Below are positions 54,225 through 61,338 of a stretch of 64,000 bases of DNA, piece by piece; positions within the stretch are counted from its first letter, which is position 1; the number at the start of each line of letters is the position of its first letter. A model generated the notes under the pieces. That model saw only the letters and a program-made list of their open reading frames with translations. It was not told where the DNA came from and did no database searches. Source of the DNA: Chitinophaga skermanii (GTDB lineage Bacteria > Bacteroidota > Bacteroidia > Chitinophagales > Chitinophagaceae); NCBI RefSeq assembly GCF_003259335.1, contig NZ_QLLL01000002.1, positions 647,885 through 711,884 on the forward strand. Reading direction: 5' to 3'. Made by a program: the position numbers and the translations under genes.

Positions 54225-54740
54225 TTATTTACCAATATGTTCTTCAAAAATTTTGATACAACTGTTCCATGTAAAAGGTCCAATAAAAATCACTCTATTT
54301 GTATCCTTATTATTGATGCTAATACACCATAATGGTAATAACTTTACCTTAGTTTCCTTAAAAAGTACACTCTCACAATCTTCATTTTCTTTACATAGTT
54401 TAAAAGAATTTGTTTCAATATAATACCAGCCCGTAATTACTCTACCATCGGGAAAGGCCTTAACTGCTGCTACTCTACCACTTAGTAACCATAAAACCAA
54501 TACAAGCGACAATACTAACAAGTTTCTTGTACTAAATTGTCGAAACACTAACACAGTCATACCTAAATATCCAATAAAAAAAATGATAGTATATAATTGA
54601 TTAACATCTGATATAATAGATGAATAAGCAGCACTTTCTCTTGTAAATAATATTTTTATATCATTTAAAAATATCATTATAGTACCTATTAACATACACA
54701 ATGCAATAAGTATAATGCTTGTTTTTATAATTAGTTTCAT
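54225..54740 (-). CDS. Putative membrane immunity protein of RHS copy 4
   Basis: 171 aa with four hydrophobic segments (about 5-26, 45-62, 66-80 and a weaker fourth) and a Cys-containing C-terminal part. It begins 7 nt after the end of the phosphodiester-glycosidase-type toxin frame, so it is probably its membrane-bound immunity partner. Two small membrane proteins follow a similar toxin end at 58.2-58.8 kb, supporting this pairing. Confidence 0.72.
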   Translation of the reverse strand: MKLIIKTSIILIALCMLIGTIMIFLNDIKILFTRESAAYSSIISDVNQLYTIIFFIGYLGMTVLVFRQFSTRNLLVLSLVLVLWLLSGRVAAVKAFPDGRVITGWYYIETNSFKLCKENEDCESVLFKETKVKLLPLWCISINNKDTNRVIFIGPFTWNSCIKIFEEHIGK

Positions 54741-54747
54741 AAATATG

Positions 54748-56184
54748 CTATTTGCCAGGCACTGAAAGATTTAAACCTGATGGAATTGTACTATTTTTTC
54801 TTTGATCTGGATTAACCAGTGGTTTCCCATTTTCGACTAATGTAGAAGATGTAGAACCTTCAAATGAAAGAATATTATTATACCCTTGACTAACCAAACG
54901 GTCTCAAATTTGATCTAACGTAAAGCCTTATTTCCCGTTTTGTTGTGATACAATAATCCAATCATTAGTTTTTGAATTAAATCCTAATATGGTTTTGCCG
55001 ACTGCCGCATCATTTTGCCCTGCATAAACACCATTACTTTTCTGCTTCAGATATTTCCAATCTGCTGGATCAACCCAACCTTTGGCACCTATTTTTTTTA
55101 CACGGTCTGGAGCGTTATCCGTAAATACATTTTCTTCTCCAAATTTCAATCCATTAATAACTATTGGAGTACCCCCACCAATGCCAAACGTCACATCCTT
55201 AGGCACATCTCCATACCCTGTCGACCATGTCCCATCTTTATTATGCGATATGTGAAATGTCTTATCAGCAGATCTACCGGATATTACCTGACCATGAGCA
55301 ACGTTTTGTCCTTGAGGAGTGTAATCGCTAGATGGTTGAAGAGTTTTTGCATAATAATAATCGATGGAACTTTTATAATCAAACATTTGTGTATTAATGG
55401 AAAAATCATGCCGAGGGAAATCCATTGTCGCTTGAGTAAAATACTCAGTTGATTTCCGTTGTATAAATCTGAAATCAATATTTTTTAAGGCTACGAAGTA
55501 TGTGTTTTTCTCAATGCTTATTGTTGCTTCTAGACCATCTAAATCAATTGCAGAAATAGGGCTATTACTAGCAAACTGGTAAGGAGTTAGTTCCGGATAT
55601 TGTTTAGTAATTGGATCCACACTCAAAAACTTCCCTATCCTCGGATCATACACCCGCATCCCATAATCCTGTTGATTTCCCTCTCCCTTTACCTCATTAT
55701 CATTATCATTCTCCTTCCCATTAAACCCATAACGATAAGTATTAGTAAATTTACGACCTGGCATCATCATTCCAAAAGGATAATAATCTTGAACGCTTTT
55801 TAACTCAGCCAAGTTATGGGGCATTGGAGCACCTTGTGGTAAAGCCTTATTCGAGATAACAGCTAAGACATTTCCCAAATGGTTACATAATTCATACAGT
55901 TTTAGCCCATCAGTACTCCAAACCGTGCTACTATTTATTGAAGCTGACATCAACAAAGAAGGTGTCCACATCCCCCGTCTTGTACTACCGTATAAATGTT
56001 GTTCGTTCCAATATATGCTAGATGGTTTCGTAGGCCTATTACCGTAAACAGCTAGCGTATTACCTTGAGCATCTTTTACATACCAAGTTTTTGTATATGC
56101 GCCATCCTTATAATAGCGCTTATACACTCGATTCCCTAAATTATCATAAAAATATTCAATAGTTACTTGGTCTGCAAGTACAAT
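54748..56184 (-). pseudogene. RHS tip, copy 4, phosphodiester glycosidase-like toxin with two stops
   Basis: Open from 56184; RHS core as in copies 1 and 2, with YDPRIGKFLSVDPITKQYPELTPYQFASNSPISAIDLDG. The C-terminal domain resembles the NAGPA/phosphodiester glycosidase family: NVAHGQVISGRSADKTFHISH, FGIGGGTPIVINGLKFGEE, GQNDAAVGKTILGFNSKTNDWIIVSQ. A TAA (54928-54930) and a TGA (54904-54906) interrupt it, yet the same frame then continues RLVSQGYNNILSFEGSTSSTLVENGK...RKNSTIPSGLNLSVPGK, the normal end of the domain. It is therefore a dead or silent full-length tip. Confidence 0.85.
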
Positions 56185-56400
56185 TTAAGATGAAAGTATA
56201 TTTACACGCAGCAGTAATAACAAACAGTGACCGGTATACTGTAAAGTTTTGCAAGTACCTGCGTAGCACCTACTGGCTATTCAGCACCAGGCACACCACC
56301 TTTTTACATTTTTGCAGTTATTATAGAAAGCATCGTAAAGTTGTAAAATCGAAGTATTGCTTCGATAAATGCAACATACCTTTCAACCTACAATGGCGTT
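56185..56400 (-). repeat. Decayed pp13 copy (duplication unit 4)
   Basis: Third decayed copy, same order as 48133-48345 and 52003-52200, with further point changes (for example cagttattatagaaagcatcgtaaag). Confidence 0.7.
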
Positions 56401-56430
56401 TTTAACGTGAAGCTGCAATAGCACCTTTAC

Positions 56431-56617
56431 TTACACAGCGCATTTAAAGCATTGAACTGCGTATAAGGCACTGATTCGCAAGTTTGGTAGTACGAAATAC
56501 AAACACTGCCGTGAGTATCACCAGAAGTTCCGCCGTGGAGTTCGCTTTGTTGGGCTTTATTGAGCACAGCAACAACTGATTTTTCGAAACTGAGTTTCAC
56601 AAGGGTCTTTATTTCAT
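56431..56617 (-). pseudogene. Decayed pp14 copy (unit 4)
   Basis: Same start lesion as the copy at 52.4 kb (ATG AAA TAA, with MKKRKLTL lost), plus a one-base loss near 56454. The core codons for C-ITYYQT-C-ESVPYTQ are mostly kept; TTTCGTACTACC gives Phe in place of Ile at the residue after C1. Confidence 0.78.
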
Positions 56618-56805
56618 ATGTAAGCGTTTAGAAAGCCTGGATTGGGTTTTCGGCGTGTTGTGTATGGAATAGCTACCAAGTAGCATCTCAGCGTAAAAAC
56701 CTTGGTATGCAATTGGTTAACTAAATATTCGCTGTAATATGGGGGGGGCTGTTGCAATAGGATGGTAGTGGGGATGAGTGATTTTTCAGGGGGCTACAAC
56801 CTAAA
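56618..56805. repeat. Leader copy 4
   Basis: Fourth copy of the array 5' leader (tggattgggttttcggcgtg ... aatattcgctgtaatatggg), with small changes (accaagtagcatctcagcg). The accaatt arm is lost here (accaagt), so the inverted repeat is weakened. Confidence 0.75.
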
Positions 56806-56848
56806 AATAAAAAAACCAATTACAGTTAATTAAACTAATTGTAATTGG
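56806..56848 (-). terminator. Terminator of the 56873-57945 operon
   Basis: Arms ccaattaca / tgtaattgg extended by G-T and A-T pairs, with TTTTTTATTTTT on the minus strand, 25 nt past the stop codon. Confidence 0.85.
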
Positions 56849-56872
56849 CTCTATTTAGCAGTAATGTAAACG

Positions 56873-57418
56873 TTACTCTAACGTGCTAGTCTTTTGCAAT
56901 AACCTTACTCTATTCTCATAAACTTCTGTAATACAATTTGTAATTCCACAACTGTTCAATGTATGAATATAATAGCTATTATCAATAAAAAAAGCATTTC
57001 CTCGTCCATCAGAAGCCTCTCCTAGATTATAATTATATATTGCATAAAGAGAATACCTGTTTACAATAAAAATAAATTGATACGAGATATAGCCTTTTTC
57101 AAATAATTTCTCCTTAGAAATTATTAATGAGCTTTGAACCAAATTACCATAAATATCGTATATCCTTTTTACACTATCCGCACTAATAATAAATTCGTTC
57201 TCGCGACTTATTATCTTAAGTGCATTTTTCTCATTCATAGTAAGCGTGTCATACTTGACTAATTTATTTTCTAGGTTTGAAGCAACGCTATCTAATAGCT
57301 GGCTTTGTGGACTTTTACCACCACTTAACGTACCTAGATCAGATGGTATGTTTCTTTCTTTATTTTGACAGGATGTCATTATAAAGATTACATTGCATAG
57401 AATAATGATTTTTTTCAC
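56873..57418 (-). CDS. Small lipoprotein, GTG start
   Basis: I start it at GTG 57418 (VKKIIILCNVIFIMTSCQNKE) because this gives a proper lipoprotein signal with lipobox MTSC and places it 4 nt after the preceding ORF. The frame is open to 57598, but those residues overlap that ORF. The mature part (about 165 aa) has SVKRIYDIYGNLVQSS and a Cys-x4-Cys near the end (NSCGITNCI). Family not recognised; its place among immunity-like genes suggests a similar role. Confidence 0.72.
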   Translation of the reverse strand: MKKIIILCNVIFIMTSCQNKERNIPSDLGTLSGGKSPQSQLLDSVASNLENKLVKYDTLTMNEKNALKIISRENEFIISADSVKRIYDIYGNLVQSSLIISKEKLFEKGYISYQFIFIVNRYSLYAIYNYNLGEASDGRGNAFFIDNSYYIHTLNSCGITNCITEVYENRVRLLQKTSTLE

Positions 57419-57422
57419 AAAA

Positions 57423-57608
57423 TTAATTTTTCTTGTTTTCTCCCAATTCCTTTTTCTTTCTAACGATACTACTAACTCCTCCTTTAGTAATTTGCTCATC
57501 TTTATTTGCATCAAGCCCTCTATTCTGCTTGTACTCAAATGTTTCAAATAGTTCTCCATCCTTATTAAGCTTATACTTATTAAACAAAACGTGATCACAA
57601 TCTATCAT
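57423..57608 (-). CDS. Small hypothetical protein, 61 aa
   Basis: Charged 61-aa frame (FNKYKLNKDGELFETFEYKQ ... KKKELGENKKN) whose ATG overlaps the last 14 nt of the DUF1493 gene and whose stop is 4 nt before the lipoprotein start. The tight packing favours a real gene or the residue of one. NKDGELFETFEYKQNRGLD has the look of a toxin C-terminal piece. No family assigned. Confidence 0.55.
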   Translation of the reverse strand: MIDCDHVLFNKYKLNKDGELFETFEYKQNRGLDANKDEQITKGGVSSIVRKKKELGENKKN

Positions 57609-57945
57609 TAATTACTTCAGGATCAAACCATTTTCCTCTATCAACTACCCTTTTTAGATGTTTAATATTAAAAGTCTTCGATGGCAACTTATCCCTTTTA
57701 AATAGCGCATACAATAGCGATCGAAAAATGTTCGAAAGTTCACTTTCAGAAAGAAAATACCTACTGTAATCAAACGATTCCAACGAAAAGTCAAACTTTA
57801 TTGCCAAATCCTCCATCAATGTTGCAGCATCAATTCCATTGATCCCTAAGTCATCAAAAATTATGCTTTCTTCAGATAAATCTATTCCTCCACATTTTGA
57901 ACTGATATATGCAATTAACTCGTTTATCTGTATTTCCTTTCTCAT
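57595..57945 (-). CDS. DUF1493 family protein (acyl-carrier-like)
   Basis: 116 aa with the DUF1493 pattern: SEESIIFDDLGINGIDAATLMEDLAIKFDFSLESFDYSRYF, where DDLGI-G-DA resembles an acyl-carrier-protein helix but lacks the usual Ser of the 4'-phosphopantetheine site. Members are found next to toxin modules and in enterobacterial genomes, role unknown. First gene of a three-gene operon. Confidence 0.82.
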   Translation of the reverse strand: MRKEIQINELIAYISSKCGGIDLSEESIIFDDLGINGIDAATLMEDLAIKFDFSLESFDYSRYFLSESELSNIFRSLLYALFKRDKLPSKTFNIKHLKRVVDRGKWFDPEVINDRL

Positions 57946-57956
57946 ATTTATGGATT

Positions 57957-58075
57957 CTAGTACATTAATTTTGGATCATAAGTCGAAAATGGGCTACTAA
58001 TTGAAGTGTTAAAATTTAAAGCACCCAATACCCCAGCACCTGCTGTATTCAACCACCCTATCCTGATGATGCTAT
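57957..58075 (-). pseudogene. Short tail remnant, possibly of an RHS toxin
   Basis: The frame WLNTAGAGVLGALNFNTSISSPFSTYDPKLMY stops at 57957-57959, 12 nt before the DUF1493 start. Nothing upstream is open in the same frame. Its position directly before an immunity-like gene suggests a toxin tail. Confidence 0.4.
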
Positions 58076-58169
58076 TTCAAAAATGTACATAAAAAGATGA
58101 AGACCAACTGACTTAGGAGGAGATTTCGGGGCTATAATTTCTGTTACTGATAGCAGTAAAATTAGCGCC

Positions 58170-58523
58170 TTACTTTTTTAGCTTAAATCCCTTCGCCGCA
58201 AAATAAGCAGGTAATAAAATTACCAGTAGCCCTATAACCCAAAAAAACAGGGAAGGAAATGAGTTTATATAAAGCATTGAAGGGTAGTTAGGGGGATCAA
58301 GAATGAGCAAATATTCTACACTACCTCCAAATAATGAGGATAGAAAAGCTATTATACCTGGCAACCAACCAGCATTTGAATCTGCTCGTTTTCTATTTAC
58401 CAGGTATGAAAGACCTCCAACTAAACACCCTACTATGTATTTTATAAACCATAAAGAGGTATCCCCGAATAAAAAAGAAAGCAACCCTGTAAAATAAATG
58501 ATGATCCGATTACCAATAGCCAA
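58170..58523 (-). CDS. Small membrane protein, 117 aa
   Basis: Four hydrophobic segments (about 7-20, 25-40, 52-70, 90-110). Its start overlaps the end of the preceding membrane-protein gene by 14 nt. Unknown family; with its neighbour it may be the membrane immunity to the glycosidase-type toxin fragment upstream. Confidence 0.65.
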   Translation of the reverse strand: MAIGNRIIIYFTGLLSFLFGDTSLWFIKYIVGCLVGGLSYLVNRKRADSNAGWLPGIIAFLSSLFGGSVEYLLILDPPNYPSMLYINSFPSLFFWVIGLLVILLPAYFAAKGFKLKK

Positions 58524-58791
58524 TCCCTACTAATGGAAATAAATCACTTCTCTTTCTATATTTTTTTATATACACAAAAACAAGCACAATAGACAAAAGC
58601 ACTTTTATAAAAAAATCATATTCCCTCAATATTCCAATGTATGCACGTACATTATTATTAATAAACGTTATTAGGTTTCCTATTGAAAGATAAAGGAAAA
58701 TTAAACACGCTAACGCAATGATGATGAGCGAGAAAATCCCAGGGCGTTTCTTCTCTACCTTATAGCCTTTCGATGAGTTTTCTGATTTCAT
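58510..58791 (-). CDS. Small membrane protein, 93 aa
   Basis: Two or three hydrophobic segments (about 19-43 and 60-76) after a charged N-terminus (MKSENSSKGYKVEKKRPG). Starts 7 nt after the end of an RHS/glycosidase toxin fragment, the same spacing and type as 54225-54740 after RHS copy 4. Putative immunity protein. Confidence 0.65.
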   Translation of the reverse strand: MKSENSSKGYKVEKKRPGIFSLIIIALACLIFLYLSIGNLITFINNNVRAYIGILREYDFFIKVLLSIVLVFVYIKKYRKRSDLFPLVGIGYW

Positions 58792-58798
58792 GACAATA

Positions 58799-59191
58799 TT
58801 ATTTTGAAACTGGCACTCTAAAAGTTATTCCACTATCTGTATATTTATCTTTACCGTCTCCATTCTGAATTAAAATTGTTTTATCTCTTATTAATAAAGC
58901 GGAGTCAGAACCATCAAATGACAAGGCGTTTGTAAATCCATTCTTTGACAGATAATTACGATATGAGTCCATACGATAACCATGAATACCATCCAAATGG
59001 CTGCTACCGTAAAGGTGCGTTTCGGTCTGACGCATCAACCCACAATTCACAGCAGCATCACCCATTACAGAGATACTCATTACATTATCCGTAGCATCAT
59101 GGATGTAGCAGGCTTCAACGCCATTTACTATATTACTGATGCGGTTACCTGATACATCATATAAATATTTTATGAGCCGTTTACCTGTGCG
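58799..59191 (-). pseudogene. RHS fragment joined to a phosphodiester-glycosidase end
   Basis: Open from 59191, after a TAG: TGKRLIKYLYDVSGNRISNIVNG and ATDNVMSISVMGD are RHS YD-type sequence, QTETHLYGSSHLDGIHG is the RHS core, and without the DPRIG hallmark it passes into YLSKNGFTNALSFDGSDSALLIRDKTI...TFRVPVSK, the last part of the domain seen complete in RHS copy 4. The RHS part is a different lineage from copies 1-4. An internal deletion joined core and toxin end. Confidence 0.75.
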
Positions 59192-59544
59192 CTAAATTTC
59201 ATTGTCTATACTTTCTCTTGCTATGCTTAATGCTACTGCCAATCGTATTCTGTCTGTTCTTGACCGCTTGAACTCATACTGGTCAATAGTTTGCTGTTCA
59301 AAACTTTCGACTATGCCACTAAGTCTATCTATTTCAATCATTACAATTATATCATCATTTACTAGGCAAGTGTAAACATCGGCTTCTTGTTCAGGTATCC
59401 AATCTAAAATATACGCCGTATAAATCCTGGATATTTATTTTTCAGACATAGCAACAAAGGGCTTTTATAGCTGAAAATCGTTTGTTGTGATTGAATCAAT
59501 TCTTTTCTAAATTGTTGTTCAGTTAGGCTACCAATTAATTTCAT
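59192..59544 (-). pseudogene. Frameshifted immunity-like gene
   Basis: MKLIGSLTEQQFRKELIQSQQTIFSYKSPLLLCLKNKYPGF, then after a frame change TAYILDWIPEQEADVYTCLVNDDIIVMIEI...LAVALSIARESIDNEI with stop 59192-59194. Length 353 nt, not divisible by three. The second half looks like a small cytoplasmic immunity protein. Confidence 0.7.
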
Positions 59545-59553
59545 CACTATTAT

Positions 59554-59979
59554 CTATTTACGCAAGGGGTATAATATTCGAAATTTATCATATTGTATAT
59601 GGATTTCTTTAAGGGTATTTTTATCTATATCTAGCCCTGGGAGTAATAGAATATTAGCTTCCATTAAGCTCATCAATTCTTCCCAATTCTTTTTATGTGC
59701 CAACCAATAATCATCCTTAGTTTGCAGTACTGTTTTTAACAAATCGCCTGGATAGTATTTCGCTTCAATCCCTATGCCTAGCTTTAACAATTCGATAGCT
59801 AATGGCAAAGTATATTCCAAGCCTACTTCTTGACCAATAGCGGTCATGATTTCCCAAGGCAATAAATCTGTCAATTTTTTCTTCCTAAGCGCATGTACAT
59901 CGCTTACTAACTTTGTCGGGAAGTCAATATCTTGCCAATAATTATTTTCTAAAGCTTCAATACTAATATCTACATTCAT
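59554..59979 (-). CDS. CDI-type immunity protein (CdiI family)
   Basis: 141 aa from Met at 59979 (a start three codons earlier is also possible). ISIEALENNYWQDIDFPTKLV, HALRKKKLTDLLPWEIMTAIGQEVGLEYTLPLAIELL and YYPGDLLKTVLQ match the contact-dependent growth-inhibition immunity family. Such proteins bind and block the toxin of a neighbouring CdiA or RHS. No matching toxin is adjacent, so it is an orphan immunity gene. Confidence 0.82.
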   Translation of the reverse strand: MNVDISIEALENNYWQDIDFPTKLVSDVHALRKKKLTDLLPWEIMTAIGQEVGLEYTLPLAIELLKLGIGIEAKYYPGDLLKTVLQTKDDYWLAHKKNWEELMSLMEANILLLPGLDIDKNTLKEIHIQYDKFRILYPLRK

Positions 59980-60273
59980 AATTATCAAATGGTGTAAGAG
60001 AATTGAAATAATTAGTGTTTAACATTTTTTTGATTGGCCTTTTTATATTATCCATTATCACTTCTTGTACTACAATTAAGCCATACTCAATTAGATTTTC
60101 TTCGTCTTGAATTTCTTGACTTAACCTTACTGGATCATATAAGCGAGTCGATACCTATTCCCATTTTGCAATTCCACCAATACATGTCCAATATAGCCTC
60201 CGACTTTCATTTCTAATAATTCTCGTTCAGATATGGGATAAATAAATCCAATTTTTGTATTCTCAAGTTCCAT
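59963..60273 (-). pseudogene. Frameshifted small immunity-like gene
   Basis: MELENTKIGFIYPISERELLEMKVGGYIGHVLVELQNGNRYRL, then in another frame LYDPVRLSQEIQDEENLIEYGLIVVQEVI...FNSLTPFDNYE, ending at a TAG inside the start of the CdiI gene. The shift is near 60140-60150. Family unknown. Confidence 0.65.
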
Positions 60274-60295
60274 AAGATAGTTTTGATAGATAAGG

Positions 60296-60541
60296 CTATT
60301 TAGGCAACGATTCCAATCGCTCTAAACAACAAGGGTATATACCATTATCCCAACCCTCATACAATGCATGAGGAGGAATCATGTGCATTACTATGCCCTT
60401 TACCTTATAATATTCACCTTCAGCATGTAAAATCTCCCCAATAGTAATAAACTTCATATCGTCTACCTTTACTTTCGCCATCAGGCCGATTGAGTATTGT
60501 TCAATTTCCAAGATTTTTACATCCCTTATTGTATTGTGCAT
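60296..60541 (-). CDS. Small hypothetical protein, 81 aa
   Basis: 81-aa soluble protein (VKILEIEQYSIGLMAKVKVDDMKFITIGEIL ... CCLERLESLPK) with a beta-rich pattern. First gene of the run of immunity-like genes, 22 nt upstream of the frameshifted one. Family not recognised. Confidence 0.65.
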   Translation of the reverse strand: MHNTIRDVKILEIEQYSIGLMAKVKVDDMKFITIGEILHAEGEYYKVKGIVMHMIPPHALYEGWDNGIYPCCLERLESLPK

Positions 60542-60750
60542 TTCAAAAAATTACGTTGTTCTTTGCTAATATGCCCATGCAATTACCACCCCAAACAAGC
60601 TATCAACCCGTTCAAATCAATCATCCCAATCATGCAAATATTTCCAGTTGCTTTTCGCCCACGTACCGGGCTGTGAAGATGTTGGCATACTATGCATCGC
60701 TTTTGGCATATAATTAGGTGCATTAAAAATAATAAAAAATATAAATCCTT

Positions 60751-60758
60751 TAGCTTTG
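60751..60758 (+). promoter_or_regulatory. -7 box TAGCTTTG of the macrodomain gene
   Basis: TAGCTTTG fits the Bacteroidota -7 consensus TAnnTTTG and lies 23 nt before the ATG. No TTTG is present at -33, so this is tentative. Confidence 0.4.
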
Positions 60759-60781
60759 TTTTACAAAAAAATTCACGCAAC

Positions 60782-61285
60782 ATGATTACACTCCAACAAG
60801 GCGATATCACCAAGGTAAAGGTGGATGCTATCGTAAATGCGGCCAACTCCTCCCTATTAGGTGGCGGCGGTGTAGATGGTGCTATTCACCGTGCTGGGGG
60901 AAATGCTATCTTAGAAGCATGTGTGAAAATTAGGAATAAGCAAGGTAGCTGCAAAACCGGTGAAGCGGTAATTACAACGGGCGGCAACCTGCCTGCAAAG
61001 TTTGTTATTCATACCGTAGGACCCGTATGGAATGGTGGTAACAACAACGAACCCCAATTACTCGAAAATGCCTACCGCAATAGTTTGCAACTCGCTGTAG
61101 ATAATAACCTACAATCTGTTGCATTTCCTAATATCAGTACCGGCATCTACCATTTTCCAAAAGAAATTGCTGCCGATATTGCCGTTACAGCAGCGAAAGA
61201 TTTCTTAATGAAACATCCCGAAATGGATATTACATTCGTGTGTTTCGACAAAGAGAATTACGACCTCTACAATGCATTATTATAA
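60782..61285 (+). CDS. Macrodomain O-acetyl-ADP-ribose deacetylase
   Basis: 167 aa from [11 protein letters not shown] (60782); the frame open from 60692 adds 30 non-homologous residues. MacroD-type signatures: [34 protein letters not shown] (ADP-ribose pocket with the catalytic-type NAAN and GGVDGAIH), [24 protein letters not shown], and [20 protein letters not shown]. Hydrolyses ADP-ribosyl esters; cytoplasmic. Alone, convergent with the astacin gene. Confidence 0.95.
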   Translation: MITLQQGDITKVKVDAIVNAANSSLLGGGGVDGAIHRAGGNAILEACVKIRNKQGSCKTGEAVITTGGNLPAKFVIHTVGPVWNGGNNNEPQLLENAYRNSLQLAVDNNLQSVAFPNISTGIYHFPKEIAADIAVTAAKDFLMKHPEMDITFVCFDKENYDLYNALL

Positions 61286-61288
61286 AAA

Positions 61289-61316
61289 ATTCCCCGGTGT
61301 ATACAACCGGGGAATT
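61289..61316. terminator. Bidirectional terminator
   Basis: Perfect 11-bp arms aattccccggt / accggggaatt with a 6-nt loop between the convergent macrodomain and astacin genes, preceded by a run of A (T-run on the minus strand). Confidence 0.9.
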
Positions 61317-61338
61317 ACAACAAATAAGCAATAGAACA

